This document shows positions 1 through 8,657 of a stretch of 64,000 nucleotides of DNA, in pieces. The stretch spans positions 19,289 to 83,288 of the forward strand of contig NZ_FQYX01000019.1 in assembly GCF_900141935.1 (NCBI RefSeq), in the 5' to 3' direction. The notes beneath the pieces were generated by a model, which was not told the origin of the DNA, searched no databases, and worked only from the letters and a program-made list of their open reading frames with translations. Source of the DNA: Arenibacter nanhaiticus. GTDB taxonomy: Bacteria > Bacteroidota > Bacteroidia > Flavobacteriales > Flavobacteriaceae. Made by a program: the position numbers and the translations under genes. The number at the start of each line of letters is the position of its first letter. Positions within the stretch are counted from its first letter, which is position 1.

Positions 1-500
1 TCTATTTGAAAAGCTCTTTCACTATAGTCGTTATGCAACACATAGCCCGCTACGTGGTCTAAGGCATTTTCTTCAGAAACGTACGATGCTTTTTTCCCGA
101 TTACGATTGCCAATTCTACTTCCCAGTCTGTTTTTTCACTACCCTTAGGAATGATCAAATCGTCATTAGGCCCTACGATGGCCGATGTAGCTTTAAAGAA
201 CAATACCGGCTCCTTAGGTACCGCCATACCACTTTCTGCCGCATGCTTTGCATAGTTGAGACCTACACATACAATTTTGGAAGGTCTTACCAAAGGGGCT
301 CCCAATCTTACACCACTATCCACAACAGGACAAGTACCCGCATTATCGGCCAACCAATTTTTTAATCGCTCTAGTCCGTCCCCTCCAAAAAAATCTTCGG
401 TATAATCCTGTCCAAAAGCGGACACATCCAAGCGCTTTCCATCTTCCAATTGCACTCCTGGTTTCTCACTGCCTACAGCACCAAATCTTATTAGTTTCAT
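1..500 (-). CDS. Fumarylacetoacetate hydrolase family protein (partial, 3' end off window)
   Basis: Reading leftward from an ATG at 498-500, 166 codons are open up to the window edge, beginning MKLIRFGAVGSEKPG. The middle carries the FAH-family pattern KIVCVGLNYAKHA (residues 75-87), then WEVELAIVIGK with the acidic pair E127/E129 and HNDYSER with D158, which are the usual divalent-metal ligands of this fold. Members of the family hydrolyse or decarboxylate 2,4-diketo acids. Because it follows an L-fuconate dehydratase, a dehydrogenase and fucosidases on the same strand, the likely job (inference) is cleavage of 2,4-diketo-3-deoxy-L-fuconate, the last step of non-phosphorylated L-fucose catabolism. 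The gap to the upstream sulfatase is 113 bp. The C-terminal part cannot be seen. Confidence 0.88.
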   Translation of the reverse strand, partial: MKLIRFGAVGSEKPGVQLEDGKRLDVSAFGQDYTEDFFGGDGLERLKNWLADNAGTCPVVDSGVRLGAPLVRPSKIVCVGLNYAKHAAESGMAVPKEPVLFFKATSAIVGPNDDLIIPKGSEKTDWEVELAIVIGKKASYVSEENALDHVAGYVLHNDYSERAFQI

Positions 501-613
501 TTCCTTGTTATTTAAATTTGAATTGTATTAACTTTTATATTTTTTGGGAAACCCCTGTTTCTAGAAGTTCTCCCTTTTATTTTTCAACCAACGATATTTT
601 AAAGGCATTACTA

Positions 614-2194
614 CTAATAAAACACCTCCAACTGTTTCCATAGTTTACTTCCATATCCTTCTGGCTCATTATGTTGCTTTTTCCCTTTGGTACTTCTACC
701 ATTTTCGACATAGGATTTCATCAAGGCTGTTAAAGACGATTCTATCTCTGGAAAATCTCCATATAGATTGTGTTGTTCTTGGGGGTCATTATCTAAGTCG
801 TATAGCTGAAAAGGAGGTAAATTCTCCTCCTCTTTGCTTTTCGGTTTTGGAGCACTCCAACCACCGGAACCTGCTGCAAAGATCATTTTCCATTTTCCTT
901 TTCGGATCGCAAAGCTACCGTTGATGGAATGATGTACTGTAGCCTCCCTTGCAAAGGTTGGTGCTTTGTTGTCTAGTAGTATTGGAAGCATGGAAAAACT
1001 ATCTTCTCCCTCCTCGTCCTTTAAATCAACGCCTACAATATCGGCACAGGTAGCCAAAAAGTCTGTGGTACATATTGTCTGTTCGGCTATGGTCGCCGCC
1101 TTTATTTTCTGTGGCCATTTTACTATAAATGGTACGCGATGTCCCCCTTCAAAGATATCGGCTTTATGCCCTCTAAAAATTCCGCTAGGACTATGGCCCT
1201 TGGCCAACATTTCATTGATATCTGCGGCTGGGGAACAACCGTTGTCACTGGTAAAGACGACCAAGGTATTTTCTTCTGCTCCGGCTTCTTTAAGCACCGC
1301 ATTCAATTGCCCCATATAAGCGTCTATCAACATCATAAAATCTCCATAAGGGTTAAGATCGCTTTTTCCTGCCCATTCTTCAGTAGGCAAAATAGGGGTG
1401 TGGGGAGAAGGTAGTGCCAAATACAAAAAGAATGGTTGCCCTTCCTTGGATTTGTTTTTTATATATTCAAAGGAACGTCGAAAAAAATTAGGCGTAACAT
1501 CCTCAAAAACAAAATCTTTGGCCGTTGGACCCTTTCGCCACCAGCCATATTTGTCGGTGCTTTCGGTAACCGTATCGGGTACCATGGTGGGCATCCCGTT
1601 TTCTACGTATACATAGGGCGCCATGTCCAAAGAACCACTATGTCCGTACGAATAGGTAAAGCCAAGGTCGTTGGGCGAGTTTGTTACTGGTTTTGAAAAG
1701 TCTATATTGTCAAAATCCTTGGCGTCCCAGCCATCTCCCGAAATCACTTTTGGATCTTTAAGCGCCCAATCCCACCCTAGGTGCCATTTCCCTATAAAGG
1801 CAGTAGCATACCCTTCTTTTTGTAACAAGGAAGCTACCGTAGTACGGGTTGTGGGAATAAGGGCTTTGGAGTTGCCTGTTAGCACACTGCTTTTTAAGGG
1901 GCTTCTCCAATTATACCTCCCTGTAAGGATACCATAACGGGTAGGAGTGCATACTGCCGAAGAGGTATGGGCATCTGTAAACCTCATCCCTTCCGAGGCC
2001 AGTTGGTCTAAGTAAGGCGTCCTTATTTTGCCTTCCGGATTATAGGCCCGAATATCACCATAGCCCAAATCATCGGCAAGCACATAAATAATATTAGGAC
2101 GTTCTTCTACTTCGGCCTTCTCATTACAACCTATTAAAAATAGTCCTACGAGCAGGAGAAGTAAATTTACTATATTATTACACCTAGGTTTCAT
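614..2194 (-). CDS. S1-family sulfatase, lipoprotein
   Basis: Arylsulfatase-type enzyme of 526 aa that should remove sulfate esters from a glycan outside the cytoplasm. The N-terminus is a lipoprotein signal ending in LFLIGC (lipidated Cys23). The catalytic N-terminal domain shows NIIYVLADDLGYGD with metal ligands D41/D42, and the sulfatase signature CTPTRYGILTGRY, where Cys82 would be converted to formylglycine. GKWHLG and FTSDNG, further family motifs, follow. Length is normal for family S1. It sits 185 bp downstream of the GH29 fucosidase on the same strand, which suggests desulfation of fucose residues in a sulfated fucan; the exact S1 subfamily and regiospecificity cannot be read by eye. 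Confidence 0.93.
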   Translation of the reverse strand: MKPRCNNIVNLLLLLVGLFLIGCNEKAEVEERPNIIYVLADDLGYGDIRAYNPEGKIRTPYLDQLASEGMRFTDAHTSSAVCTPTRYGILTGRYNWRSPLKSSVLTGNSKALIPTTRTTVASLLQKEGYATAFIGKWHLGWDWALKDPKVISGDGWDAKDFDNIDFSKPVTNSPNDLGFTYSYGHSGSLDMAPYVYVENGMPTMVPDTVTESTDKYGWWRKGPTAKDFVFEDVTPNFFRRSFEYIKNKSKEGQPFFLYLALPSPHTPILPTEEWAGKSDLNPYGDFMMLIDAYMGQLNAVLKEAGAEENTLVVFTSDNGCSPAADINEMLAKGHSPSGIFRGHKADIFEGGHRVPFIVKWPQKIKAATIAEQTICTTDFLATCADIVGVDLKDEEGEDSFSMLPILLDNKAPTFAREATVHHSINGSFAIRKGKWKMIFAAGSGGWSAPKPKSKEEENLPPFQLYDLDNDPQEQHNLYGDFPEIESSLTALMKSYVENGRSTKGKKQHNEPEGYGSKLWKQLEVFY

Positions 2195-2379
2195 ATTGCT
2201 ATTTTTTGGTAGATAAGTTAATTTCTAGTTCATTCTGATTCCTAAAAACACGAAGCTTTAAAGTCCCTTTCCAATTATTATTCTGACAAGACTTCATTCA
2301 ATCGGCCACGGTATATATGATTTCCCCTAAAAGATAAATCACCGTATTTTTTCCTCTTTCACAATAACCGATTTCGATA

Positions 2380-4626
2380 TTATTCCATTAAAAAATCCAA
2401 TTCTGCTATGGCGGCCGTTTTTCCTCCTCCAGCAATTTCTTTAGATTCTATCCTAATATATCTGGTATTGACAATCGATTTAAAGGTATGTTTCCTTGTT
2501 GTTGGATCGTTGATCAGGTTACCAAACGCAAAGGATTCCAAGGTTTTCCACGATGTACCATCGGCACTTGCCTTAAGGATACCTCTCTCAATCATCCCTT
2601 CTGAATGTTTCTTTTGAGGGGTATAGGCAAACCCTTTAAGGGCATATTCTTTTCCTAAATCTATGGATAGATAATGTACCCCTCCATTATTAGGCGTTGA
2701 CTGCCAAAAGGTATTGTTATTAGCATCAAAAGCAGCTGCTGCTTCTTTTCCTTGTTCTGCGCTACTTTGTTGCAATAGTTTCCAATCTTTTTTAATCACC
2801 CCGAACTCAGTACCGGCCACAGCACCAAACTGGTCGTGTATTTGGGCTACCGCCTTTACTTCCCCTTTCGCAAGCAAGAAGTTTTCCTCATAAATCGGGG
2901 AATCGCCCGTAGGCTCGCTACCATCCGTTGTATATCTAATAGTATAATCTCCGTTTAAACCCCCGCTAATATCACGTCCATGGGGTTTCCATCCAAAGTC
3001 TTCTTTTTTGGGAGCAATAGTTACCATTCCGTTTACATCCCTTACAATAGCAAGTTGTGGCGGACGTGTATTATAATAGAAGGCTCCAATATTGGAAATT
3101 GCAGGATACCATCTAGATTGTATGAATCTTATCCTTAATTTATTGGTAGTTACCTCTGGGAAACGCAATATTCTCTTGTATCCAATGTTACTGGCTACCG
3201 CAATTTCTTGCCATTCATTGTTTATCCAAGCATCCAAAGCATGTTTTTCTACCCTTTCTCCATGGGTCGCTATGGCTTCTTGGATTACAAATCTATTTAA
3301 GGTGATCGGAGTTTCGGTACTCACGATCATCTCACTATTTTGCTTGTCAAATACTTCATGGCTATCGCTATCGGTATCCAAGACATTTTTAGGGCCTTGG
3401 GCCGCAGCCAATAAATTATCCGTATACGTTTCTTTAATTCGCTGTCCTACTTCTTCTAAAACACGAACATCTTCGGGAGAAAATTTCCCCTCCCTATTCG
3501 GTGGAATATTCAATAAAAAGGTAGTATTGCCACCTACTGATCTTTCGTACATATCAAAAACATCATCGGTACTACGTACTTTCTGATCGGTATCGTCCCT
3601 ATAAAACCAGCCTTCGCGGATAGAGGTATTTATTTCTGCTTGTTGATAATGCAAAAACTTGGCATCGTACAATTTTTCTCGGCTTCCAATATCTTCAGCA
3701 GTAATGTCGGCAAAACGATTCAGTTTTGCTGGATCTTCTTGGTATGGAATTACGTTCCACTCAGTATCCCTGGTTTCTCCAGCTTCGTTACCGCACCAAC
3801 GGATATCTTCCTTTCCAAAAATAACTGTTTCCGGAGCAAGAGCTCTAATCAATTCTTTCCAAGCCAGATAGTTATAGGTCTGTCCTCCTTTTCTCTTTGG
3901 ATGGGCACCATCAAACCATACTTCGTGAATAGGCCCGTATTCGGTTAACAGTTCAAAAAGTTGGTTTAAGAAATACTCATTATAATCATCAACTTTAAAG
4001 GTAAAGGTGGTTTTATTTTCAAAAGGTCTTCCTGCTACAGCCCTAGGAATAGTTCGCTCGGTATATTCACTTAAATTCCCGTAGAGTCCTTCTTCATTTT
4101 CTATTTGGTACAAATCGGCCGGAGACAAATACACCCCTAGTTTAAGCCCGTATTTTTCACAAGATTTAGACAGTTCCTTTAATACATCGCCCTTGCCATC
4201 CATAAAGGGTGAAGACATAATTCCGTGCTGGGTATATCGACTTTGCCAAAGCACAAAACCGTCGTGATGCTTTGCGGTAAAAACGACTTTTTTCATTCCC
4301 GCATCCCGCATCGCCTTACACCATTGGTCGGTGTCCAAATTCTGAAGGTCGAATATTTTAGGGTCTTCCGTTCCATTTCCCCATTCCATTCTGGTGAAGG
4401 TATTGGGTCCAAAATGAATAAAAGCGATGAATTCATTTTTTAAGGCCTCGTATTGGTTAGCGGTAGGCACTACATGGGCCGCCTTTAGAACGATAGAATC
4501 CTTAGTATCTGTATCTTTTACCGCAATAGTATTGGCAACCGGCATTGTCAGGGCATTAAACTTTGGCTTTTGAGCGCAGGCCCCTAATAGGGCAAGAGTT
4601 AAGAAATACGGAACAATCTTTCTCAT
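2380..4626 (-). CDS. GH29 alpha-L-fucosidase with C-terminal accessory domains, lipoprotein
   Basis: Predicted retaining alpha-L-fucosidase of 748 aa, outer-surface or periplasmic lipoprotein (LALLGAC, Cys17). The GH29 (beta/alpha) barrel covers roughly residues 50-400: FIHFGPNTFT, KHHDGFVLW at 119-127 and EVWFDGAHP, in which Asp239 is the expected nucleophile. After the barrel come a discoidin/F5-8C-like segment (about 440-530), a stretch with YTTDGSEPTGDSPIY that resembles the chitobiase C-terminal/FN3-associated domain, and a final F5-8C-like module (about 620-748). That architecture is typical of GH29 subfamily B enzymes from Bacteroidota. It lies in the fuconate operon, 41 bp after the degenerate fucosidase. 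The acid/base residue was not assigned. Confidence 0.93.
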   Translation of the reverse strand: MRKIVPYFLTLALLGACAQKPKFNALTMPVANTIAVKDTDTKDSIVLKAAHVVPTANQYEALKNEFIAFIHFGPNTFTRMEWGNGTEDPKIFDLQNLDTDQWCKAMRDAGMKKVVFTAKHHDGFVLWQSRYTQHGIMSSPFMDGKGDVLKELSKSCEKYGLKLGVYLSPADLYQIENEEGLYGNLSEYTERTIPRAVAGRPFENKTTFTFKVDDYNEYFLNQLFELLTEYGPIHEVWFDGAHPKRKGGQTYNYLAWKELIRALAPETVIFGKEDIRWCGNEAGETRDTEWNVIPYQEDPAKLNRFADITAEDIGSREKLYDAKFLHYQQAEINTSIREGWFYRDDTDQKVRSTDDVFDMYERSVGGNTTFLLNIPPNREGKFSPEDVRVLEEVGQRIKETYTDNLLAAAQGPKNVLDTDSDSHEVFDKQNSEMIVSTETPITLNRFVIQEAIATHGERVEKHALDAWINNEWQEIAVASNIGYKRILRFPEVTTNKLRIRFIQSRWYPAISNIGAFYYNTRPPQLAIVRDVNGMVTIAPKKEDFGWKPHGRDISGGLNGDYTIRYTTDGSEPTGDSPIYEENFLLAKGEVKAVAQIHDQFGAVAGTEFGVIKKDWKLLQQSSAEQGKEAAAAFDANNNTFWQSTPNNGGVHYLSIDLGKEYALKGFAYTPQKKHSEGMIERGILKASADGTSWKTLESFAFGNLINDPTTRKHTFKSIVNTRYIRIESKEIAGGGKTAAIAELDFLME

Positions 4627-4667
4627 AATGGTAATCAGTTATTTTAAAAAATTACAGTGGACAGGCA

Positions 4668-5264
4668 TTAGTTTTTAGAAATCTTAAAAACATAGGCATA
4701 CTCATCTGATGGTTTCATTGTGTTAGGGTCATATGAAGGCATGATCAGCTTCATATCTTTTCCCGATTTTTTCCAGGAAATGGTTTCCCCAGTTGCCAAA
4801 AGCACTATTTGGGTATCCCTTTTGGGACTAAAATTTCTAATCAGCAATTCCCCGTTGGCCCATCTAGGGGCTATGGCAAAATAAGCCTCTTCGTTTTGTG
4901 TGAAAAATAATTCTTTAACGGCAAATCCAGGTTCGGGATCCACGGTCTGTTTTAAAATAAAATCGCATTCCAAATCTCGTTTTATTCCAACGACCATAGT
5001 GTTCCAAGAAAAATCCCCGTTCCCGAAAAGGGTCCTATTCTGCAACCAATACTGGTGCCATTCAGAATACGTCCCCTTAGGAGAATAGGCAGGAACCGAA
5101 TAAGGGCCCCAATGAATAAAGATTCCAAATTTAGCATCGCCGAACCACTGCGCCACGGGACGGGAATCTAAGGACTCCCAAGTGGGCTGATAGCTGTTTT
5201 GGGAATTCACCTTAGAGACTCCTAACAAAGCTACCCGGGTTAAGGCAATGCTATATTTTTTCAT
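4668..5264 (-). pseudogene. Internally deleted GH29 alpha-L-fucosidase remnant (still open, 198 codons)
   Basis: The first ~84 residues match the start of a GH29 enzyme ([19 protein letters not shown], then [18 protein letters not shown]). After a join near nucleotide 5010 the protein continues directly with what looks like the C-terminal end of the same family ([18 protein letters not shown] ... [16 protein letters not shown] ... [10 protein letters not shown]). The whole catalytic centre, including the HHDGF and WFDG motifs present in the neighbouring intact enzyme, is absent. A complete enzyme of this type is about 450-500 aa, so some 250-300 residues are missing. The reading frame is uninterrupted and keeps a secretion-like N-terminus, so it may still be translated, but it cannot be a fucosidase. 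Flanking genes are 29 and 41 bp away, consistent with a relic inside an active operon. Confidence 0.82.
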
Positions 5265-5293
5265 TAGTTATTCTTACTTGGTTAAAAAAAACA

Positions 5294-6070
5294 TTACCCG
5301 TTTAACTTTATAAATCCACCGTCGATAGGAAAATCGGATCCGGTAATAAAAGAAGCCTCATCCGAACATAGATATAATGCCAGATTAGCTATTTCCTCTG
5401 GTTTCCCCATTCTTCCTATCGGCTGGGTTTTAGAAAGGTTTTCGAACATTTCTGCTTCTCTCCCTGGGTAATTTTTCTTTATAAATCCGTCTACAAATGG
5501 CGTGTGTACCCTTGCAGGAGAAATACAATTACATCGGATTCCTTCCGTTACATAATCCTTAGCTACCGAAAGCGTCATGGTAAGCACAGCCCCTTTAGAC
5601 ATTGAATAGGCAAAACGGTCCGAAATACCAACCGAAGAAGCAATAGAGGCCATATTTAAAATAACCCCACCTTTTTCCTTCATTTTTGATATCGCGGCAT
5701 GCATACAGTTGTAAACACCTTTCACATTTACATTGTAAATCCTATCCAGGTCACTTTCTTCGGTGCCTTCTAAATTACCTACATGGGCAATACCGGCATT
5801 ATTCACCAATATATCTATAGAATTTTCCTTGGCAATAGTATCTATAATTCCTGCTACCTGCTTATGGTTAGACACATCACACTGGTAAAATGTAGCTTTA
5901 CCTCCTTCTTTTGTTATCGCTGCAACTATATTGGCTCCGCTTTCTTCATTAAATTCAAGAATATGAACGTTTGCGCCTTGGGTTGCAAATTTTTTGGAAA
6001 TGGCCTCGCCTATTCCACTCGCGCCACCGGTAATAATAGCTGTTTTATTCTCTAAACTAAATCCTGCCAT
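5294..6070 (-). CDS. Short-chain dehydrogenase/reductase, probable 2-keto-3-deoxy-L-fuconate dehydrogenase
   Basis: Classical SDR of 258 aa. The cofactor motif TGGASGIG is at residues 14-21, NNAG at 90-93, and the catalytic triad is Ser142, Tyr155 and Lys159 (YSMSK). The C-terminal SFITGSDFPIDGG is typical of the glucose-dehydrogenase-like SDR group. Positioned 43 bp after L-fuconate dehydratase and upstream of an FAH-family hydrolase, it is most likely the NAD-dependent oxidase that turns 2-keto-3-deoxy-L-fuconate into the 2,4-diketo acid (inference from pathway order). An L-fucose 1-dehydrogenase role is the alternative; the two cannot be told apart from motifs alone. No signal peptide, so cytoplasmic. 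Confidence 0.87.
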   Translation of the reverse strand: MAGFSLENKTAIITGGASGIGEAISKKFATQGANVHILEFNEESGANIVAAITKEGGKATFYQCDVSNHKQVAGIIDTIAKENSIDILVNNAGIAHVGNLEGTEESDLDRIYNVNVKGVYNCMHAAISKMKEKGGVILNMASIASSVGISDRFAYSMSKGAVLTMTLSVAKDYVTEGIRCNCISPARVHTPFVDGFIKKNYPGREAEMFENLSKTQPIGRMGKPEEIANLALYLCSDEASFITGSDFPIDGGFIKLNG

Positions 6071-6113
6071 TTTTTGTTTACTTTACATTGTTAATTCTGT
6101 ACTACCAAAGTCC

Positions 6114-7439
6114 TTAGGCCTTATCGGCTAATTCCTTTGCCCATACACTCCCCTTTGGAAAGCTGTAATCTTCCAAAGACTGTTCTTTCATAGTAATACT
6201 GTATCCTGGCATTGATGGTGGCATATAAGCCCCATTTTCAATCACCACTGGATCGTAAAAATGCTCGTGTAAGTGATCTACAAATTCTATAATCCTATCT
6301 TCCATAGATCCGCTTATAGCAATGTAGTCTATCATAGAAAGATGCTGTACATACTCGCACAGACCAACACCACCAGCATGTGGACAAACAGGAATATTGA
6401 ATTTAGCAGCCATCAATAAAATGGCTAAATTTTCGTTAACCCCCCCTACTCTACAGCTATCAATCTGACAAATCCCAATAGCATCGGCTTGCATCAATTG
6501 TTTAAACACAACTCTGTTTTGACAATGTTCTCCTGTAGCCACTTTTATGGGCGCTACTGCTTTTGCTATCTTGGCATGTCCCAATATATCATCTGGACTT
6601 GTAGGTTCTTCTATCCACCATGGGTTGTATTTTTTAAGGGACTCCATGTTGGTAATGGCCTCATCTACATCCCATTTTTGGTTGGCATCCATCATCAATT
6701 TCAGATCATCACCGATTTCTTCCCTGATAATGGCCGCTCGGCGCATATCGTCCTGTAAATCGGATCCCACCTTAATCTTCATATGCTTAAATCCGGCCTC
6801 CTTAGCTTCCCGGCATAGACGTCGCATTTTATCGTCGGAATATCCTAACCATCCGGCAGAAGTAGTATAAGCAGGATATCCGCTCTTTAATAAATTATCG
6901 ATACGCTCTTGCTTTGTGGCGGCCTTGGCCTGTAAAAGCTCTAGGGCTTCTTGTGGGGTAATGGCATCGGTAATATAGGTGAAGTCGATACAAGACACCA
7001 ATTCTTCTGGAGTCATATCGGCCAATAATTTCCATAACGGTTTTCCTTCAGCCTTGGCATAAAGATCCCATACGGCATTTACCACCGCCCCAGTAGCCAA
7101 ATGAATAACTCCCTTTTCTGGCCCCAACCATCGCAACTGACTGTCTCCAGTGATCATTTTCCAAAAAGCACCCATATTTTGAGTAAAACTCTCCAAGGTC
7201 TTGCCTTTAACCAATGGTGCTAAAGATTGAATAGCGGCTGCACATAGCTCATTCCCTCTTCCTATGGTAAAGGTAAGACCATGACCTTCCAATCCGTCGG
7301 GATGATCGGTCTTTAATATTACATAGGCGGCTGAATAATCAGGATCTGGATTCATGGCATCAGAGCCGTCCAAAGATTTGCTAGTAGGGAAGCGGACATC
7401 CTTTACTAAAATATCCGTAATTAAGATTTTGGTTTTCAT
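6114..7439 (-). CDS. fucD: L-fuconate dehydratase (enolase superfamily)
   Basis: Cytoplasmic enzyme of 441 aa that should dehydrate L-fuconate to 2-keto-3-deoxy-L-fuconate. All expected mandelate-racemase-group residues are visible: the KxK pair K221/K223 (HMKIKVGSD), metal ligands D251 (MMDANQKW), E277 (WWIEEP) and E304 (ATGEH), and the general acid/base H354 (VCPHAGG). The unusually long capping loop and the opening KDVRFPTSKSLDGSDAMNPDPDY are characteristic of fuconate dehydratases rather than of other superfamily members. It is the first gene of the minus-strand fucose operon. A TAATTTTG box (minus strand, 7551-7558) about 110 bp upstream could be its -7 element. Two AraC regulators lie immediately upstream. 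Confidence 0.94.
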   Translation of the reverse strand: MKTKILITDILVKDVRFPTSKSLDGSDAMNPDPDYSAAYVILKTDHPDGLEGHGLTFTIGRGNELCAAAIQSLAPLVKGKTLESFTQNMGAFWKMITGDSQLRWLGPEKGVIHLATGAVVNAVWDLYAKAEGKPLWKLLADMTPEELVSCIDFTYITDAITPQEALELLQAKAATKQERIDNLLKSGYPAYTTSAGWLGYSDDKMRRLCREAKEAGFKHMKIKVGSDLQDDMRRAAIIREEIGDDLKLMMDANQKWDVDEAITNMESLKKYNPWWIEEPTSPDDILGHAKIAKAVAPIKVATGEHCQNRVVFKQLMQADAIGICQIDSCRVGGVNENLAILLMAAKFNIPVCPHAGGVGLCEYVQHLSMIDYIAISGSMEDRIIEFVDHLHEHFYDPVVIENGAYMPPSMPGYSITMKEQSLEDYSFPKGSVWAKELADKA

Positions 7440-7550
7440 CTGTTTACATTCTGTTAGTTGGAATGGGCACCTTGCATTTATAGTCTAAAAAGATCCATTA
7501 ATAATTGGCTTTTTAGCACTCTTAACCCCATTCCTATTTTATTACCCTAA

Positions 7551-7558
7551 CAAAATTA
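7551..7558 (-). promoter_or_regulatory. Possible -7 box of the fucose operon
   Basis: On the minus strand this reads TAATTTTG, a full match to the Bacteroidota -7 consensus TAnnTTTG, 112 bp before the start of the fuconate dehydratase gene. I could not find a convincing TTTG -33 partner at the expected distance, so this is only a candidate; a regulator-dependent promoter often lacks a good -33. Confidence 0.3.
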
Positions 7559-7633
7559 AGCTTAAACTCTAGTCTATTCCACCACTAGAAGCACCTTTTG
7601 TGATACTTTTTAAACCCGAAACATGTAATATTA

Positions 7634-8500
7634 TCAATTTTGAGTATGAAGTTTAATATATTCGGAAGGCGATATACCAGTAATAGATTTAAAGTGACGG
7701 TTAAAATTGGAGACATTATTAAATCCGGAATCATAGCAGACCGGGGTAATATTCTGCTGGTTTTCCATGAGCAATTTACAAGCGTAACCAATCCTTATTT
7801 CATTTAAATAGCGGGTAAAGGTTTTTCTATGCACCCGTTTAAAAAACCGACTAAAGGCAGAAGGATTCATTTTTGCGATGGCAGCAACATCTTTAGAGCC
7901 TATAGGCTGATTAAAGTTTTTGAAAACAAACTCGTAGATATCATCCAAAATTTTGTTCTCCGTCTTATGAAAGGAATTTAAAAACCCTGGACTAGACAAG
8001 AGCCGGTATTCCCCATGATTTGCCAATTTATAAAGAATCTTAAGGAAACCTAAGGTCTTTTCAAAGGCCTCTAAATGTACAAGTTCCTCGATTTCATTTT
8101 TTATATCCTGATCTACGTCTACAAACAAAATCCCTTGGGCCGCCCTCTTTATCAGCTCTCGGATAGGCTTCATTTCGATGACCTGAAAAAAATGTTTCCC
8201 AAGAAACTCTTCCTTAAAATGAACTCCGATAGCTTCCGAACGAAGGGTAGATCCTTCCTCAAAGAAAACATCGTCATTTAACCACATATGTGGTAGATTT
8301 TTTCCAATCAACACCAAATCCCCCTCCGAAAACTTCTCTATACCATCGCCAATAAATCGAGTTCCAGTACTTTTTAAGATATATACCAATTCTAATTCTG
8401 GATGATAATGCCAAACCTTTAAAAAATGTGAATCGGAATGCTGGGTAACGGTAAAGGAACTGTTTTGTAAACTGGTTCTATTAAGGAGATGAAGTTTCAT
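7634..8500 (-). CDS. AraC-family transcriptional regulator (copy 1)
   Basis: Regulator of 288 aa with an N-terminal cupin-like sensor domain (HFLKVWHYHPELELVYI, with the HYHPE cluster around residues 32-36, and GDLVLIGKNLPHMW) and a C-terminal AraC double helix-turn-helix from about residue 185 (KMNPSAFSRFFKR, then ITPVCYDSGFNNVSNFNRHF). It is probably the sensor of a sugar or sugar acid that controls the neighbouring fucose genes (inference from position). It has the same length as the next gene and about two thirds of the residues are the same, with the HTH half almost unchanged, so the pair is a tandem duplication. The shorter overlapping frame at 7585-7791 is an out-of-frame shadow. Confidence 0.93.
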   Translation of the reverse strand: MKLHLLNRTSLQNSSFTVTQHSDSHFLKVWHYHPELELVYILKSTGTRFIGDGIEKFSEGDLVLIGKNLPHMWLNDDVFFEEGSTLRSEAIGVHFKEEFLGKHFFQVIEMKPIRELIKRAAQGILFVDVDQDIKNEIEELVHLEAFEKTLGFLKILYKLANHGEYRLLSSPGFLNSFHKTENKILDDIYEFVFKNFNQPIGSKDVAAIAKMNPSAFSRFFKRVHRKTFTRYLNEIRIGYACKLLMENQQNITPVCYDSGFNNVSNFNRHFKSITGISPSEYIKLHTQN

Positions 8501-8657
8501 AGGAGGTTATTCTTGGTTATCCTTATATAAACGTATGTTATACATTTAAAGATAAAAATATACAATATATTTTACAATCCTTATTTAAATGCAAAAAAAG
8601 TATCCCCTTAACCCATTAAATAGGGTATAACCCACGATATGTGCTTTTTAGAACAAT

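Noticed and set aside
7585..7791. 68-codon frame at the end of the first AraC gene
   Set aside because: Out-of-frame shadow of the HTH-coding region.
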